The translations under genes were made by a program, and so were the position numbers. From contig NW_002476202.1 in NCBI RefSeq assembly GCF_000189635.1, forward strand, positions 62,001-126,000: a stretch of DNA of 64,000 nucleotides, read 5' to 3'. Position 1 is the first letter of the stretch; the number at the start of each line of letters is the position of its first letter. Positions 53,601-64,000 of the stretch are shown in pieces. The notes beneath the pieces are model-generated. The model saw only the letters and a list, made by a program, of their open reading frames with translations, searched no databases and had not been told where the DNA came from. The stretch comes from Tetrahymena thermophila SB210. Taxonomy: Eukaryota > Ciliophora > Oligohymenophorea > Hymenostomatida > Tetrahymenidae.

Positions 53601-56600
53601 AAAACAGGTAAAAAAAGCTTGTTTACCATTAACTAAGGATTAGAGGTTTGATTACATAACCTTAGTATCTCTATTATACCTTCATCACTCAAAAAATATA
53701 ATCTACTGCATTTAGATCTTAATCTGTTAAGTACTTTTTTTACCTCCTGAACTAGATTATTGCTCAAATTTTAGGTTTCTAGTAATCTCCTTCTGAATTC
53801 ATCACTTTGAGGGAATGATCTAGGCATTTTAACATTTTATTAAAAACAAACCAAGATTTTAAAAATTTACCTTTCTTAAGATTCAGTTTCTGAAAATAGA
53901 TTAAAAATATTTAATCCTGAGACAGTTAAAATTTCAAAATGCTAGCTGTAATCATCGATAAGTGACTACAAAAGCTTTATCAAATCATTAGAAAAGAGTC
54001 TATCAGCCTTATTATAGATTTATTTCTTTAAATTTGAATTTATTATTAAAAATTATTTACAATATTTATTTTAGTGTTTTCATATTACTGGAACTGTATA
54101 AATAGAGGTATGTAATCTAAGAGAGTATTTTGTACTTTATTCATTATTTTTATTACTTTCTTACCATTTCTTGCTAATTTGTGAACAGAATTCATCCTCT
54201 TTTTGAAGACATCAATAAACGACTTAAAGCAAAAGAAAATTATTTTAAAAAAAAATTTTTATTTAAATTTAAAAATTACTAAATTTTTTATCAAAATATT
54301 TGCTCTAAATTTAGCTTCTGAAAGATTTTTTATGACATCTTTTGTATTTTTTATTATCTTAAATGTAAATTCCGAAGAAACATCTAAGTAGTAAGGTAAT
54401 GATCTTAAGAAAGTGTCTTTTAAGATTCCTTCAATTTTTTACAACTCTATTTCAATCTTTCATTATAAAAAATTAAAAGTTTAACATTTTTAAATAAATA
54501 AAAATTGAATATTTATCAATAAATAATAAATTTGATTAATAAAAATTTTAAATCATAATTAATTCAAAAAAGAACTATTAATGTCATCATTTGTTTTTAA
54601 ATAAATGAATTTATGTGTAAAATCGGATATAATTACTTAGTAATCTTACTAAGCTATCAGATGAAGCTTATTAATGAAACTAGAATAATTTTAGATATCT
54701 TCGTCTATAAGTCTTTAGAGAGTAACAGAGCCAGAATCTATCTTTCTGAACTCTTATTAATTTTTGTTTTTCTGAATTTCTTCAATCAACTCATCCCAAT
54801 GTCTTTACTTAAAGCAAGTATCTCTCAATTAGATAATAATATGAGTATACTTATTTTTTTAAATAAAAAAATTATATTCTAATTGAATAAAATAAATTAA
54901 AAAGTAAGGTTTTTTACATTGTTAAATTTCTAGATCTCTTCTTCTAGTTACTTAATTATTGTGATAAAAAGTGGATTATCTTTGAAATCTAAAATTAAAT
55001 CTGGAAGGAGCTAAAACCCTTCATTCAAGGTATCAACAACTTCTTTTGACTCCATAAATACTAAAGGTCTTGTCGTCCATTCTTCGTATCTGAGTTTCCA
55101 TCTTTCTGCGAAATCCCACAAGTCATAATATTTCATTAAATCGTTTAAGCATATTTCTATTTCACAAAAGTTTGTTATTGGACTCATTTTTAGGTAATTC
55201 TCAAATTAATTAAGCTCTTGTGCTTTTTGGTAGATTTCATCAAGTTCATTCCTTAAAAATTAGATTTAGAAAATTAACTTACTTTTATTTTTTTATCTAA
55301 TTTATTTACTTTAAACTTTTTGTCTAGGAGGAAAGAGCATAAATATTATCAAGAGATCCCTATTATTTAAGTTCATCTGATAATTTCTTTTACTTCTAGA
55401 AGTTAGCTAAAAGGTTTACGATACTCTCCTTTAAATTTTTTTCAAATTTAGGTCTAATTTTCAAAAAAATTAAAATGAGATTTTATGTTATTTTAATTAA
55501 CTAATTATTCAAAACTTTAATTCTCACTTTTAAATTAAATTAAATTCGATTTTTTAAGATTTTTTGTTACTTTTATGTCTGTTTAATTTGTTTTTTAAAT
55601 TTTTTGCATTTTAAATTAAAAATAGTATTTAAAATATTTAAACCAAAGATATTTAATAATATAATTTTAAAATATTCTGATGTCATCATTTTTATTTCTA
55701 AACATTGTAGATCCAGTTAATAAATTTAATAAATTTTATATAATTATTTAATTTATTCTTTTTATTGAATTATTTATTAAAATTTTTTATGAATGCAAAA
55801 AAAAAAATATATTTTACTTGATTTGATAAAGCTTTTTGAGCTACTCTTATTCAATATTTCTAAGCTATAAAATCCATGATCTACTTTCAACTTGCATTTG
55901 AATAGTTTCAAAAGAAATTTCTAAGGAATACTCATCAGATACTTTCATGAGATCATTTATATAATTAATTTAATTTTAGAGATCTGTGTATTGCTCTAAT
56001 ATTGCTTAGCTTGATAGGTATTCAGAAATTTCTGAATAATCTTTAATGCTTACTGGGTTTTTTTAAAGTCTCTCTGTAAAATTTTAAACTTATTATCTTG
56101 TAGTTTAAAGCTAAGAAACTAATTTATCCTATATTACTTTTAATTAAATAAAAATGATTTTAGTGAAAGAACAATATTAATAAAAATAATACTCTTTTTC
56201 AATTGATTTATGTAGAACTAGATTTGTTGAATGTACTCTTGTTTTAGTGTTTCCGTTTTAAGCAATATCAAACCAAAATTTAAGTAGTTAGGTAAACCTA
56301 TTTTGAAAAACATTAAATCCTTTTCAAGTATATTTATTTCTTCACAAATAAAATATAATCCTAATGACTTTTTATCGAATTCGCTCTATATATCTTTATT
56401 TTGAATAAAAGTAATTAATTAGTTTTTTTAGATAAATAAAAGACAAACAATACCTTAAATATAATATCTTTTTTGAGTAAAGTGGAAAGAAAAGCTGTTT
56501 ATAAGAATTAAAAAAGCATAAATTCCATAAAAACTCCAAGGCATTATTTCTTATAGGCAAGATTTTACTCCTTCACTATCTATTTTAAATTCTTCAGATT

Positions 56601-59600
56601 CAAACAATATTGTTTCTTATGAACCTATTTAATATATTAGATAAAATTCGAAATGCTAATTTTTTAATTTATTTTTATTTTCTGTCATTTAAAAAATAAA
56701 ATAAAAATTACCTATCTAATAGAGCTGATTGATTTTTTCAAGAGGAATGTTGAAAGATTCTTTGATCAATTTTTCTAAAGAATTTAATGAAGGGGAGGTT
56801 GTTGTTACTAAATATTGAAAATTGATGAAATCAAATCTTCCTTTGGTAATACTTTCGAATTCATTCTATTTTTCATTAAAATATTATTTGGTTAAATTAG
56901 TTTTTCCAACTTAAAGCTTTACCGTTTTATTTTCAGTTTAGAAATCTTCAATTTGATTTGAAATTACTTTATTTCCACGATTTACTAACTTTTTATCTTC
57001 TTTTTACTGAATGTTTTATTTAATTAAAACTATTTCTGCGGTTTCGTTTTATGAATAAAATATTTCTCTGTATTTTTTCCTTTACTTTTTTCTTTGTTCA
57101 TAATTTTTCTTTTCAGTTTTGATTTCCTAATTACAAAAGCGTTTAGTTAACATTTAATATTTAAACACAAAAAAATACCTTATTTAGAACCCAATCAATT
57201 TCATATTTAGCAAATTAGGGAAGACCATTCAAACTTGGGTTGACGAAATTGAGCTAAATCAAGGGCTTTTAGTTTTCTAAAAATTAATTTTATAATGATT
57301 GAGCGATTGAATTTATAATTTATCTATCTTGGCTCTACAGATTTTTATAAATAGGGAAAATGATTGCATGAAAACTTTCCTCTATTCCTTTGTTAGTTAA
57401 TTATTAAGTTTGTTGTTATTGCTATATCAAACTTTATTCATTAGTTGGTAATTATAATTATAAATTAAATTTTGCAGGATTTTCAGAATATCTTTATGAA
57501 TCTATTTGTTTTTTGGAATTTTAATTTGTAATAAAAACATTGCTATCTTATTTTTTAGCATCTTTTGAATTATTTTAAGGTGATGAAGTTGAATTTGGTT
57601 CAATTTAGTTGATAAAAAGTGAGTTTTCTCTTTTTTATTAAATATTTGAGATAAAGTTTAGCTGTAATTTAAATAGTCTATCCTCAACTTGTTAATCTGT
57701 ATCCAGCAGCATCTACTTTCTTTACTAAGTTCTTTTAATGAAAAACTACTCAGGTAACTTTTTGATAACCTTAATTCCAATTTCTGGTAATGGTAAGAAA
57801 GCATAAAATTTTTCTATTTCTTAAATCAACGAAGAAGCGCTTTTCTTTAATAAAATAAAAATACTTAATAATTAAAATCAAAATTTTTATAATTAAAAAT
57901 ACTTTGAATGATTTTTCGATAGCATTTTTTATTAGCTTGTTTGATAATGAAAATAAAAGTTTAGATGAATCAACACAAAGCTATGGCTGAAAATCTATTT
58001 TCATTTCATCAATACCTTTCTCTACCTTATAAGCTAATCTGTCTATTTACTCAATAGCTCTCATAAATTCTTGAGTGTAATTTTTGTTTACTTCAAAGCT
58101 ACTTGCCTTTTTTTATATTATTTAAATATTTAAACAAAAGATTTGATTTTAATGAAGAAATTAATCAATCAATTACTTGTATAGTCTTTTTAAATGTTCT
58201 GAATTACTTAAAATAATCTAAAGACTCAATGCTAGAAATAAATCCAAGCATTACTTAAGATATTTAAAGAGAAGCCACTTCCTAAATACTTAATTTATTC
58301 TTGTTAAAAACTTCTATCCAACTGTATAATTTCAGATTGTTTTTGTCTTAAACAAGATGAGGCTTATTTGTAATATATCTTGTGATTTGTTGTCTTTAAC
58401 AATTTGACTCCTATCCTACCTCTTAAAATTCAAATTTTTCTTTATCTTTCAACGGGAGCTTGTTAACAAAGTTGTTTGCACTCAAGTAAGGCAAATATTT
58501 TTAATAGTAAGAGTTTACATCATAGTGGACAGATTCAAATTCAGTATCAAATTTAACTAGCTAAAATCTGTACAACCCTACAACTTCCTATATTATCTTT
58601 TCTTTTTTCTCATCCTTATTCACATGATTTTCCAATATGCTATCAATTGTTTAGCTTAAGCGATCAATAGGCAAACTTATAGCTTCTAATGCTTTCTTTT
58701 AATCAATATGCTATGTCAGTTATTTATTGAACAAAAACTCCTCTCTCTTTTTAACAGCTGCACGGTATCTTTAATTCAAAAAAATAAATTTTAATAAATA
58801 AAATTCTCAGAAACAAACAATCAAACAAATAAAAGCTAGTTATAAAACAAAAGTCAAACAATTCATTGCAGTAATAATTTGATCTGATAGATTATAAAAT
58901 AGCTCAATAATTGATGACTGATAATTCAAAATGAGCTTAATAGCTAAGGAATTGAATAATATGATTGTAAAAAAATGAATTAAAATCAAAGAATTATTTT
59001 ATATTTTTAAAGCCAAACTAATTGAAGGAATAATAAATAAACAAGAAAATAATAAAAAAATGAAATGATTGATTTATGAATACCTTTTTTTAAATTCTGC
59101 AGGATCATCAAAGTAAAACATTAGATTAAGTCGCTTAACTTTTTTATATTTGGCTTTTTAAATATTGCTCCATTGAATAGTAAAGAATTTTGTTTATTCA
59201 TTGTAATCAAGTACTATGCAGTTTTTCCAAAATACCTTTCCGTTTTTATCTTACCAACGAGACATTGCTTATTGGGGTCCAGCTGAAAGCATTTCTTTGA
59301 AATCTGTATCTTGAAGGGCATATTCATCGTATTAATCTAAGGGCTCTATCCTAAAATTATTCCTATGTGGTATATTAATATTTAAGATATTTGAATCTTA
59401 TTCATCTAATGGCTCTAACAGTAAAGTAGGATCGCAAAAATCGTCTTCAAATGTTTAGTTGATGCCTCTATTCTACTATTAAAACATCTCATTGAAATCA
59501 CTTACTAGGGTATCTTCGTTTAGATATGAACCTTAAATAACACTATCTTCTATCATCTTACTTGAATTATTTTAAGGAGATAAGCTGATATGCTTACTGC

Positions 59601-60204
59601 CTTTTAAGCTTATAGATTGTTAATTACTCATAGAGATATTGTTTTTTATGGTATTAGAAGGTGTGCTATTTAGAGGCTAAATGATACTTTTTCTATTAAA
59701 AGGACTAAGCATATTTGAAAAAATACTATCCTTTTTATTGCCTTAGTTGTTGCTATGAATAACAGACATATCATGAATTTCTAAAGTTTGTAAATTAATA
59801 TTTTTTTACTTTTATTCTTTACTGTTAGATTATTCAGACTACCAATATTCTTAGTTTTATTAGTCATTTATGATATTAATAAGCTGTTTTTAAAAATGAT
59901 CATCTTCTTCATTTGTTTATTAATTATTATTAACCTAAAATAAAATTTCACTTTAGTTTTTACGCAAAATAAGATTCTTATCATTAGTCTTGTTTAATGA
60001 AAAGTTTAAATTTTATTTATCTTCAAATATAGAAGTTTGTTCGCTTAAGCCTGGTCCAGCAATTATACGAGAAATATTTTGCAGCAAATCTTCTGTTTCT
60101 CTTTAATTTTTAATTGATTTCTCCATTAATGAATGAACTTAACGATCTGATTACATTTTATTAATCTTAGGAAATCTTATTTACCTTTCCTAGCTATCAA
60201 GCAT
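35618..60204 (-). CDS. Divergent dynein heavy chain, intron-rich (about 24.6 kb)
   Basis: The earliest in-frame ATG is 60204 (60156 has the more typical AAAATG context) and the TGA is at 35620-35618. Dynein landmarks occur in canonical order. N-terminal motif: WQDKNGKVFWKN...VKRLNLMFYF, near 59150-59250. Linker: HWDELIEEIQ-like, 54.8 kb. AAA1: 52.3 kb. AAA2: 51.1-50.8 kb. AAA3: 48.8-48.4 kb, with IDDLN and HGGW. AAA4: 46.4 kb. Stalk coiled coil: 45.3-44.7 kb. AAA5: 44.4-43.2 kb (ENAILKGSYLVL). AAA6: 39.5-38.8 kb (FLKFFRPD, GDWVVLEN). C-terminal domain: 38.2-35.6 kb (SPNTEI, PTDGSMLINGFF, then a terminal KPQEFWVKRSTEIYLQQEFL). Nucleotide sites of AAA1, AAA2 and AAA4 are degenerate. Disordered inserts lie at about 42.9-39.9 and 37.9-36.7 kb. 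It is probably an axonemal-type chain with reduced or no motor activity. Not every intron was resolved. Confidence 0.85.
36720..37890 (-). other. Ser-rich disordered insert inside the dynein C-terminal domain
   Basis: After the family signature SPNTEIQYGFNVLLNI the frame enters about 390 residues of disordered sequence with acidic-serine clusters (DSDSDSSSDMSED) and repeated SP/RKS motifs (LNHRKSVAALASPHRQS, PRKESVF). A 61-nt intron then leads back to canonical C-terminal helices beginning STLQNELQIAKSLL. SP and RKxS motifs are typical phosphorylation sites. Confidence 0.65.
39870..42900 (-). other. Long low-complexity acidic inserts between AAA5 and AAA6
   Basis: Coding segments here are rich in Q, N, E, D and S, for example MDGPDSDQDDLEENKDSNQE and NNDKQQNIQFDEIKISSQDS, interleaved with short structured pieces (HIKGRPLDRLVANS near 42030). 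Several hundred residues lack hydrophobic core positions. Dyneins normally join AAA5 to AAA6 by a compact helical segment. The inserts are in frame with the dynein exons on both sides as far as I could follow. Confidence 0.6.
44690..45430 (-). other. Stalk region: coiled coils with disordered tip
   Basis: An amphipathic segment (LKQLLEELLDYKMKYIDIKK) followed by KEKFQREGKRK and a Ser/Asn/Gln-rich linker with SSRRFNRSGSNDMHQ leads into a second helix (YLEEIKDEKNEILHKLETAK). The order fits CC1, tip, CC2, but the roughly 120-140-residue globular microtubule-binding domain of motor dyneins is not visible between the helices. Confidence 0.5.
46180..46410 (-). other. AAA4 module of the dynein-like chain, weak P-loop
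   Basis: QNLSLYTPTSKSELIKFISY (46398-46339) replaces the canonical HLLLVGxSGxGKxxLxR stretch. The Lys-Ser pair survives but the glycines do not. A short intron separates it from IQFTISDLKSKEFNRIFEIF, which stands where IMDESN would be. Only the Asp might be conserved. Confidence 0.6.
48430..48900 (-). other. AAA3 module of the dynein-like chain, best preserved site
   Basis: The P-loop at 48789-48766 reads STPQAGKT, with only the first Gly replaced. Walker B at about 48532-48508 reads AFIDDLN, the usual dynein AAA3 signature, followed by IIGCLRSLIVHGGW, matching the family's LLRQ...HGGW. In motor dyneins AAA3 is a regulatory ATPase. Here it is the only module that looks able to bind nucleotide. 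Confidence 0.75.
50800..51110 (-). other. AAA2 module of the dynein-like chain, degenerate
   Basis: A beta-strand NKTILVVGLNSKVKDYALNA (51100-51040) sits where the AAA2 P-loop belongs, without G-x4-GK[ST]. After an intron, FLMGEHVDGVWRKGILQQLL lines up with the canonical FDGPVDxxWxxxxxxxLD signature. VD, W and the final L (the next residue is D) are kept, but the Walker B Asp is Met. Confidence 0.65.
52130..52400 (-). other. AAA1 module of the dynein-like chain, degenerate nucleotide site
   Basis: The Walker A position is at 52335-52306 and reads RGPQSSGKQS, where dyneins have GPAGTGKT. The Lys is kept but the Thr/Ser is Gln, encoded by TAA. Downstream, at the place of the catalytic CFDEFNR Walker B, the protein reads YITLIQNCEF, so both acidic residues are gone. 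The flanking context (GGYITL...ISTLANIIFQIRNSC) still follows the AAA1 pattern. Confidence 0.75.
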
Positions 60205-60397
60205 AAGCGAATGGATTCCTAATGTTTGTTTCTTTGTTTATTAATTAATTTATTATTAATATAAATATAAATATCAATTCATTTTATGCTTTTCAAACAT
60301 AGTTTGATTTAAAAAATATTTTTTGTATGCTTAAGTTAATATGTAGAACAAACTAATTAATTAATTGACTTTGTTGAATGTTAATTATAAATTTCTA

Positions 60398-60948
60398 TCA
60401 AAAGTAAAATTTTACTTAAATATTATCAAACTTTCTGCTGTAGAATTATTTTGCATTTATTTTAAATTAAGGACTCCCTACTGCTGTAGCTCTTGCCTAT
60501 TTCCTTTTTATGTTTGCAATTTCCATTTTATCATTTTCGCAATTTAAATAATCTTAATCTAAGATCTTATTATTTTCTGTGTTTTTGACTATGCTTATAA
60601 AACTTTTCTCTTTAATGGTTGATGGTATTTAACTCTTTTCAAGATTTTTCTATCCTTTCATAGTAGAGAATGACTTTAGTTTCCTTTTTAGTCCTCCCTT
60701 TTTAAAAATATAATTTATAAATTGATTGCTTTTTATTTTTGCATTTTTAAATGGCATGCGTGCTTGATTATTTTGTAAAGTTTTACTTGTTGATAGGAGT
60801 TTCCCCTTTATTCTCCATACTTCTTCTTTAATTCTTCTAAATCTTTCATAGCCAAGATGGCTTAGAAAGGAACTTTTAATCCAGATTGGATATTTGGTAA
60901 GCTTTGAGAATTAGGTAAACTATTTCGCTTTGAATTCTCACTATCCAT
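60398..60948 (-). CDS. Small basic protein of unknown function, 153 aa
   Basis: Exon 1 is 60948-60787 (MDSENSKRNSLPNSQSLPNI...) and exon 2 is 60697-60398, joined across an 89-nt GTAAAA...AAAAAG intron; together 154 codons including TGA. The exons are less AT-rich than their surroundings. The protein is hydrophilic and basic, with a short helix (AILAMKDLEELKKKYGEQ), a Lys-rich centre (GGLKRKLKSFSTMKGQKN) and no membrane segment. Without splicing the frame also stays open through the intron but gives an unlikely composition, so the spliced form is preferred. It ends 193 bp before the dynein-like start, on the same strand. I do not recognise a family. Confidence 0.6.
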
Positions 60949-61926
60949 CTTTCTTAACTAAATTAATTGCAAATTTTAATTGATTTAAATAAACTATTTA
61001 GTTTAATTTGTTATTAAAAAACTGATATTACTCAAAAATTGACAAAAAAAGTAATAATAAATTTTTTTTGTTAGTTAATATTCTTCATGTTGAAAAAAGA
61101 AAAGATTCTTTGCTGCAAAGTATTATAATTAGTAGATAGATAGATCATAAATAACCCTATTTTTTTTGTAAGTATACTTATTAAATCATAAATTTAAAAA
61201 CACAACTTTAAAACAATCTAAATTATAACTTTTGAATGAATTTTTAAGCTTCATTAAAAAAATGTATTTTTTTTACTTTATTTAGTTTTTTAAGGTAATG
61301 CACAAAATTAGTAAAATAAATTTAATCTAAATTATTAATTGAAAACAATCTGAGTAAATAAACCCAAACAAAATAACTAATTTGAATTATTTATATGCTA
61401 TGTTTCAAAAAAAAATTTAAATCAATTTTTAAAAACTTTTAATTAATTCATAAATAGATTAAAAATAATAAGAAATGTTTTAAATCCAAAAATTTTCAAA
61501 AATTCCTAAGCAATTTTAAGTTGATAAAAAAAGAAAAGTTTTGAAAAAATATATTAGAATTCTATGAATTAGATTAAGAAATATTACTTAATTTAATTGT
61601 GAGGATTAAAGTAAATCTAATAAACATGGAATATTAAATCTTATTTAATAATATTTAAAATGTGTATCTCTTGATAAGTATTTTTAAAGTTGATTTTGAT
61701 AATGTTTAAAGGAAAGTTTTACAATAATTTAATGTAAGTAAATACATTTTTGAAGAAAAAAATTAAAGATAATATTAATATAAATGTATAAATAGAAGTA
61801 CAATATTATATAGGATCTTAATGTAAATGATTGTATAGGTCAGATAAAATATAAATAGTAAGGTGTTTTATGCATTATTTAATTTAATTTGAATGAATTA
61901 TATTTTTACTATGGTAAAACGAAGAT
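60949..61926. other. Intergenic AT-rich region
   Basis: This lies between the TGA of the 61927-63589 gene and the ATG of the 60398-60948 gene, both on the minus strand. The sequence is AT-rich with stops in all frames and no coding or RNA signal. Confidence 0.55.
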
Positions 61927-63589
61927 TCAATTATCTTTATTTAAGCTACTTGCTTAAACACTTTGAATCAGGTTTTCGATAAATTATTTGTTATGTGTTA
62001 ATTATGAAAATAAATCAAATAGTTATTTGTTGTTATTATCTTGTTCTTATAATATATTTGCTTGAGACTGATATTCATTATCTACTTCATTTATTTTCTC
62101 ATGCTATTAGGAATTAAAACTCTATGAATTAAGATTTTTAAGATTTTCTTGCTTACTATCAAAGTTAAAAGAGGCTTGATATATATCTTTACTCTCTAAC
62201 TGATACTTTTACTGTTATATATTAACAGTTTCATGATTAAATAAGTTGATTTATTAGTTAAGTGAGCCACTATTTTGCTATGTTTAATCACTCATATTAC
62301 AAGCCATACTTTATATGGATTACTTAAATGAACTATTTTAAATTTATGGTTTTTTCTATTTATTTGTTTATTATAATTAAATTAAATTTTAAATAATTTT
62401 AAAATAAAATATTACAATAGGTGTTGCAAAACTGCCTGTAGAAATTATTTTCTAAATATTAACATTGTTATCCACATTATTTTAGAATTGTTTATTATTT
62501 TATTCATTTTGAAATTCATTTTAACTCTCTTTTTATCTATTTAAAATTATTTTTAAAATTGATTAAATATTATTTAATAATAAAAGAATTTTACATATTT
62601 TGTTAGTTATTAGCTATACTTTAGATATAATTTATAGCTTGAACTAGCTGTAGCATGTCATTTATTTAATTAGAATTTATTTATTCCTGTAATTCATAAT
62701 ATAAGGCTTCACAATACTTCAAACGAACTGTTTACTAATAAAATAAATTTTATATTTACTTGAAACAATTTTAAAATCGAAATATCATTTTTAGAAATTT
62801 AATAAAGTAAAAGAATAATATAAAAAATATTATGAATATTACCTCCAATTATTGAACTCTTTATTAGAGCTAATCTTTAGATAAAACCAACTAGTAACAC
62901 TACTTTACGAGTTATTCATTTTTTATTTTTAGTCTTTTATATTCTTCTTCATAGTTCACATCCTTACTAAAAGCAGGGCATTCTAAATTATTCAAAATAA
63001 TTAATAAGTTAAGGAATCTTTAAAAATTATCTTATAATTCTAATGTATCATCTTGATATTTTAAGTTGATCAGAATATGTAAAAAATGCGATAAAATCAT
63101 CAATTTAACAATTGATATTGCTCAAATATTATTGAGAAAAAAAACTATACTTCTCACAGCAAAAGACATTAGATTTAACACTTCTTAGTCATTAGAGAAA
63201 TCTTTTAGAAGCATACTGACGAATGAAGTCAAATTAGGAGGAGGCAGTAGAAGGACATTAATTACTTAATTAAGCTATTATGAACTAACTTTTGAAATTA
63301 ACTCCTTGACCTTAAAATCTTCTAGGTCATTTTTTAGGTTCATTTAGATGAGATTGAAGTTAGCTTTATATTTAGTGAACTATCTGCTATTTGATTCTTC
63401 TTCCCTTTATGGGATTATCTATTTTTCTGTTTGCTATGACAAGGTCAATCAATCAATAAAGGCTTTAAATTTGATTATCTTCACTTTTATTTAAATTAAA
63501 AATTTTATTATGATTTTATTTTGCAATGTTTAGAAATTCTTTATCCTTCCTGACCATGAAAATTAATCATTATAATTATTTATAATCAT
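61927..63589 (-). CDS. Gln-rich coiled-coil protein of unknown function, 451 aa
   Basis: The proposed exons are 63589-63485, 63433-63151, 63120-62843, 62734-62595, 62536-62416 and 62355-61927. They sum to 1,356 nt with all phases agreeing and end in TGA. The first intron has an unusual GTGAAG donor, so the first exon is the least certain part. The middle is structured (VINVLLLPPPNLTSFVSMLL, LMILSHFLHILINLKYQDD), followed by a coiled coil (YEEEYKRLKIKNEQLVKQCY...LQQRVQQLE). The C-terminal third is Gln/Asn-rich and disordered. There is no signal peptide. One hydrophobic stretch could be a buried helix rather than a membrane segment. No family was recognised. Confidence 0.6.
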
Positions 63590-64000
63590 TCATTTTTTGA
63601 AATTTTTTTTTAAAGCACATTTTATTTGAAATGAATAATATTTGTATTATCAAAAATTTTCAAATTAATCCAAAAAAAATCAATGTATTTATCCATTTTT
63701 ATTTTAATTTAAAAAAAAACAAAAAGGCTAACTCGTGCAACCATTAACTCTGATATTTCAATCAAAAACTCTTCATTTACTTAACCAAATCAATTTATAA
63801 AAATATAAATGCTTTATATTTTTAATAATCAAATCAATAAAACCTAATAGCTTGAATTATATCATGAATGAATGAGAATGCAAAAAATAATTTATAAAAG
63901 CTAAGCTTAAAATAAATATATAATACATTATTCTCCATTTAAAAAATATTCTTTTTATTTTTATAAATACTATTTATTTCTTTTTGCTTTTATTTTATTT
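63590..64000. other. Right-edge AT-rich flank
   Basis: This is the upstream flank of the 61927-63589 gene. It is AT-rich with no supported coding sequence. A gene beginning beyond the window cannot be excluded. Confidence 0.5.

Noticed and set aside
54613-54882. Open plus-strand frame of 89 codons
   Set aside because: The complementary strand encodes the dynein linker (WDELIEEIQKNKNQQEFRK), so the plus frame is antisense to a real exon.
63485-63570. Alternative starts of the rightmost gene at 63570 and 63557
   Set aside because: Their frames cannot be joined in phase to the exon beginning at 63433, whereas the ATG at 63589 can.

Overview
The window reads as macronuclear-type DNA from an oligohymenophorean ciliate, most likely Tetrahymena or a close relative. 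It is extremely AT-rich. Long coding stretches stay open only if TAA and TAG are read as glutamine and TGA is the sole stop. Introns are short, AT-rich and of the GTAA...TAG type. With this code and splicing, four gene models (gene 2, gene 5, gene 7, gene 8) close exactly in phase from ATG to TGA, and two further genes are intronless. With the standard code only short chance ORFs appear.

Layout, left to right. (1) 1-8658, minus: 5' part of a giant secreted or surface cysteine-rich protein made of CxxC furin-like/growth-factor-receptor-like repeats. It runs off the left edge and contains a 294-bp tandem array (4758-7930). (2) About 10640-11560, minus: a decayed duplicate of the 5' end of gene 1. 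(3) 11872-23515, minus: a second giant cysteine-rich membrane protein of 3,726 codons in eight exons, with signal peptide, non-repetitive N-terminal domain, long CxxC region, a second class of short Cys repeats, and a multi-pass C-terminus. (4) 23516-26975: AT-rich gap without a supported gene. (5) 26976-29225 and 30119-32362, plus: tandem paralogous two-pass membrane proteins of 749 and 747 aa. (6) 33242-34933, minus: a multi-pass membrane protein with an Asn/Gln-rich tail. (7) 35618-60204, minus: one giant intron-rich gene for a very divergent dynein heavy chain. Tail, linker, AAA1-AAA6 and the C-terminal domain occur in canonical order. The nucleotide-binding motifs of AAA1, AAA2 and AAA4 are eroded, AAA3 is largely intact, no usual microtubule-binding domain is visible at the stalk tip, and long disordered inserts lie between AAA5 and AAA6 and inside the C-terminal domain. 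(8) 60398-60948 and 61927-63589, minus: two small genes of unknown function.

No operon logic is expected. The two giant Cys-rich genes and the paralogous two-pass pair look like locally duplicated surface proteins. The most notable object is the dynein-like gene, which looks like a heavy chain that kept its ring and linker architecture but lost the main motor ATPase site. Intron boundaries of the dynein gene were worked out only in places, so its entry gives the span and the landmark segments, not a complete splice model.
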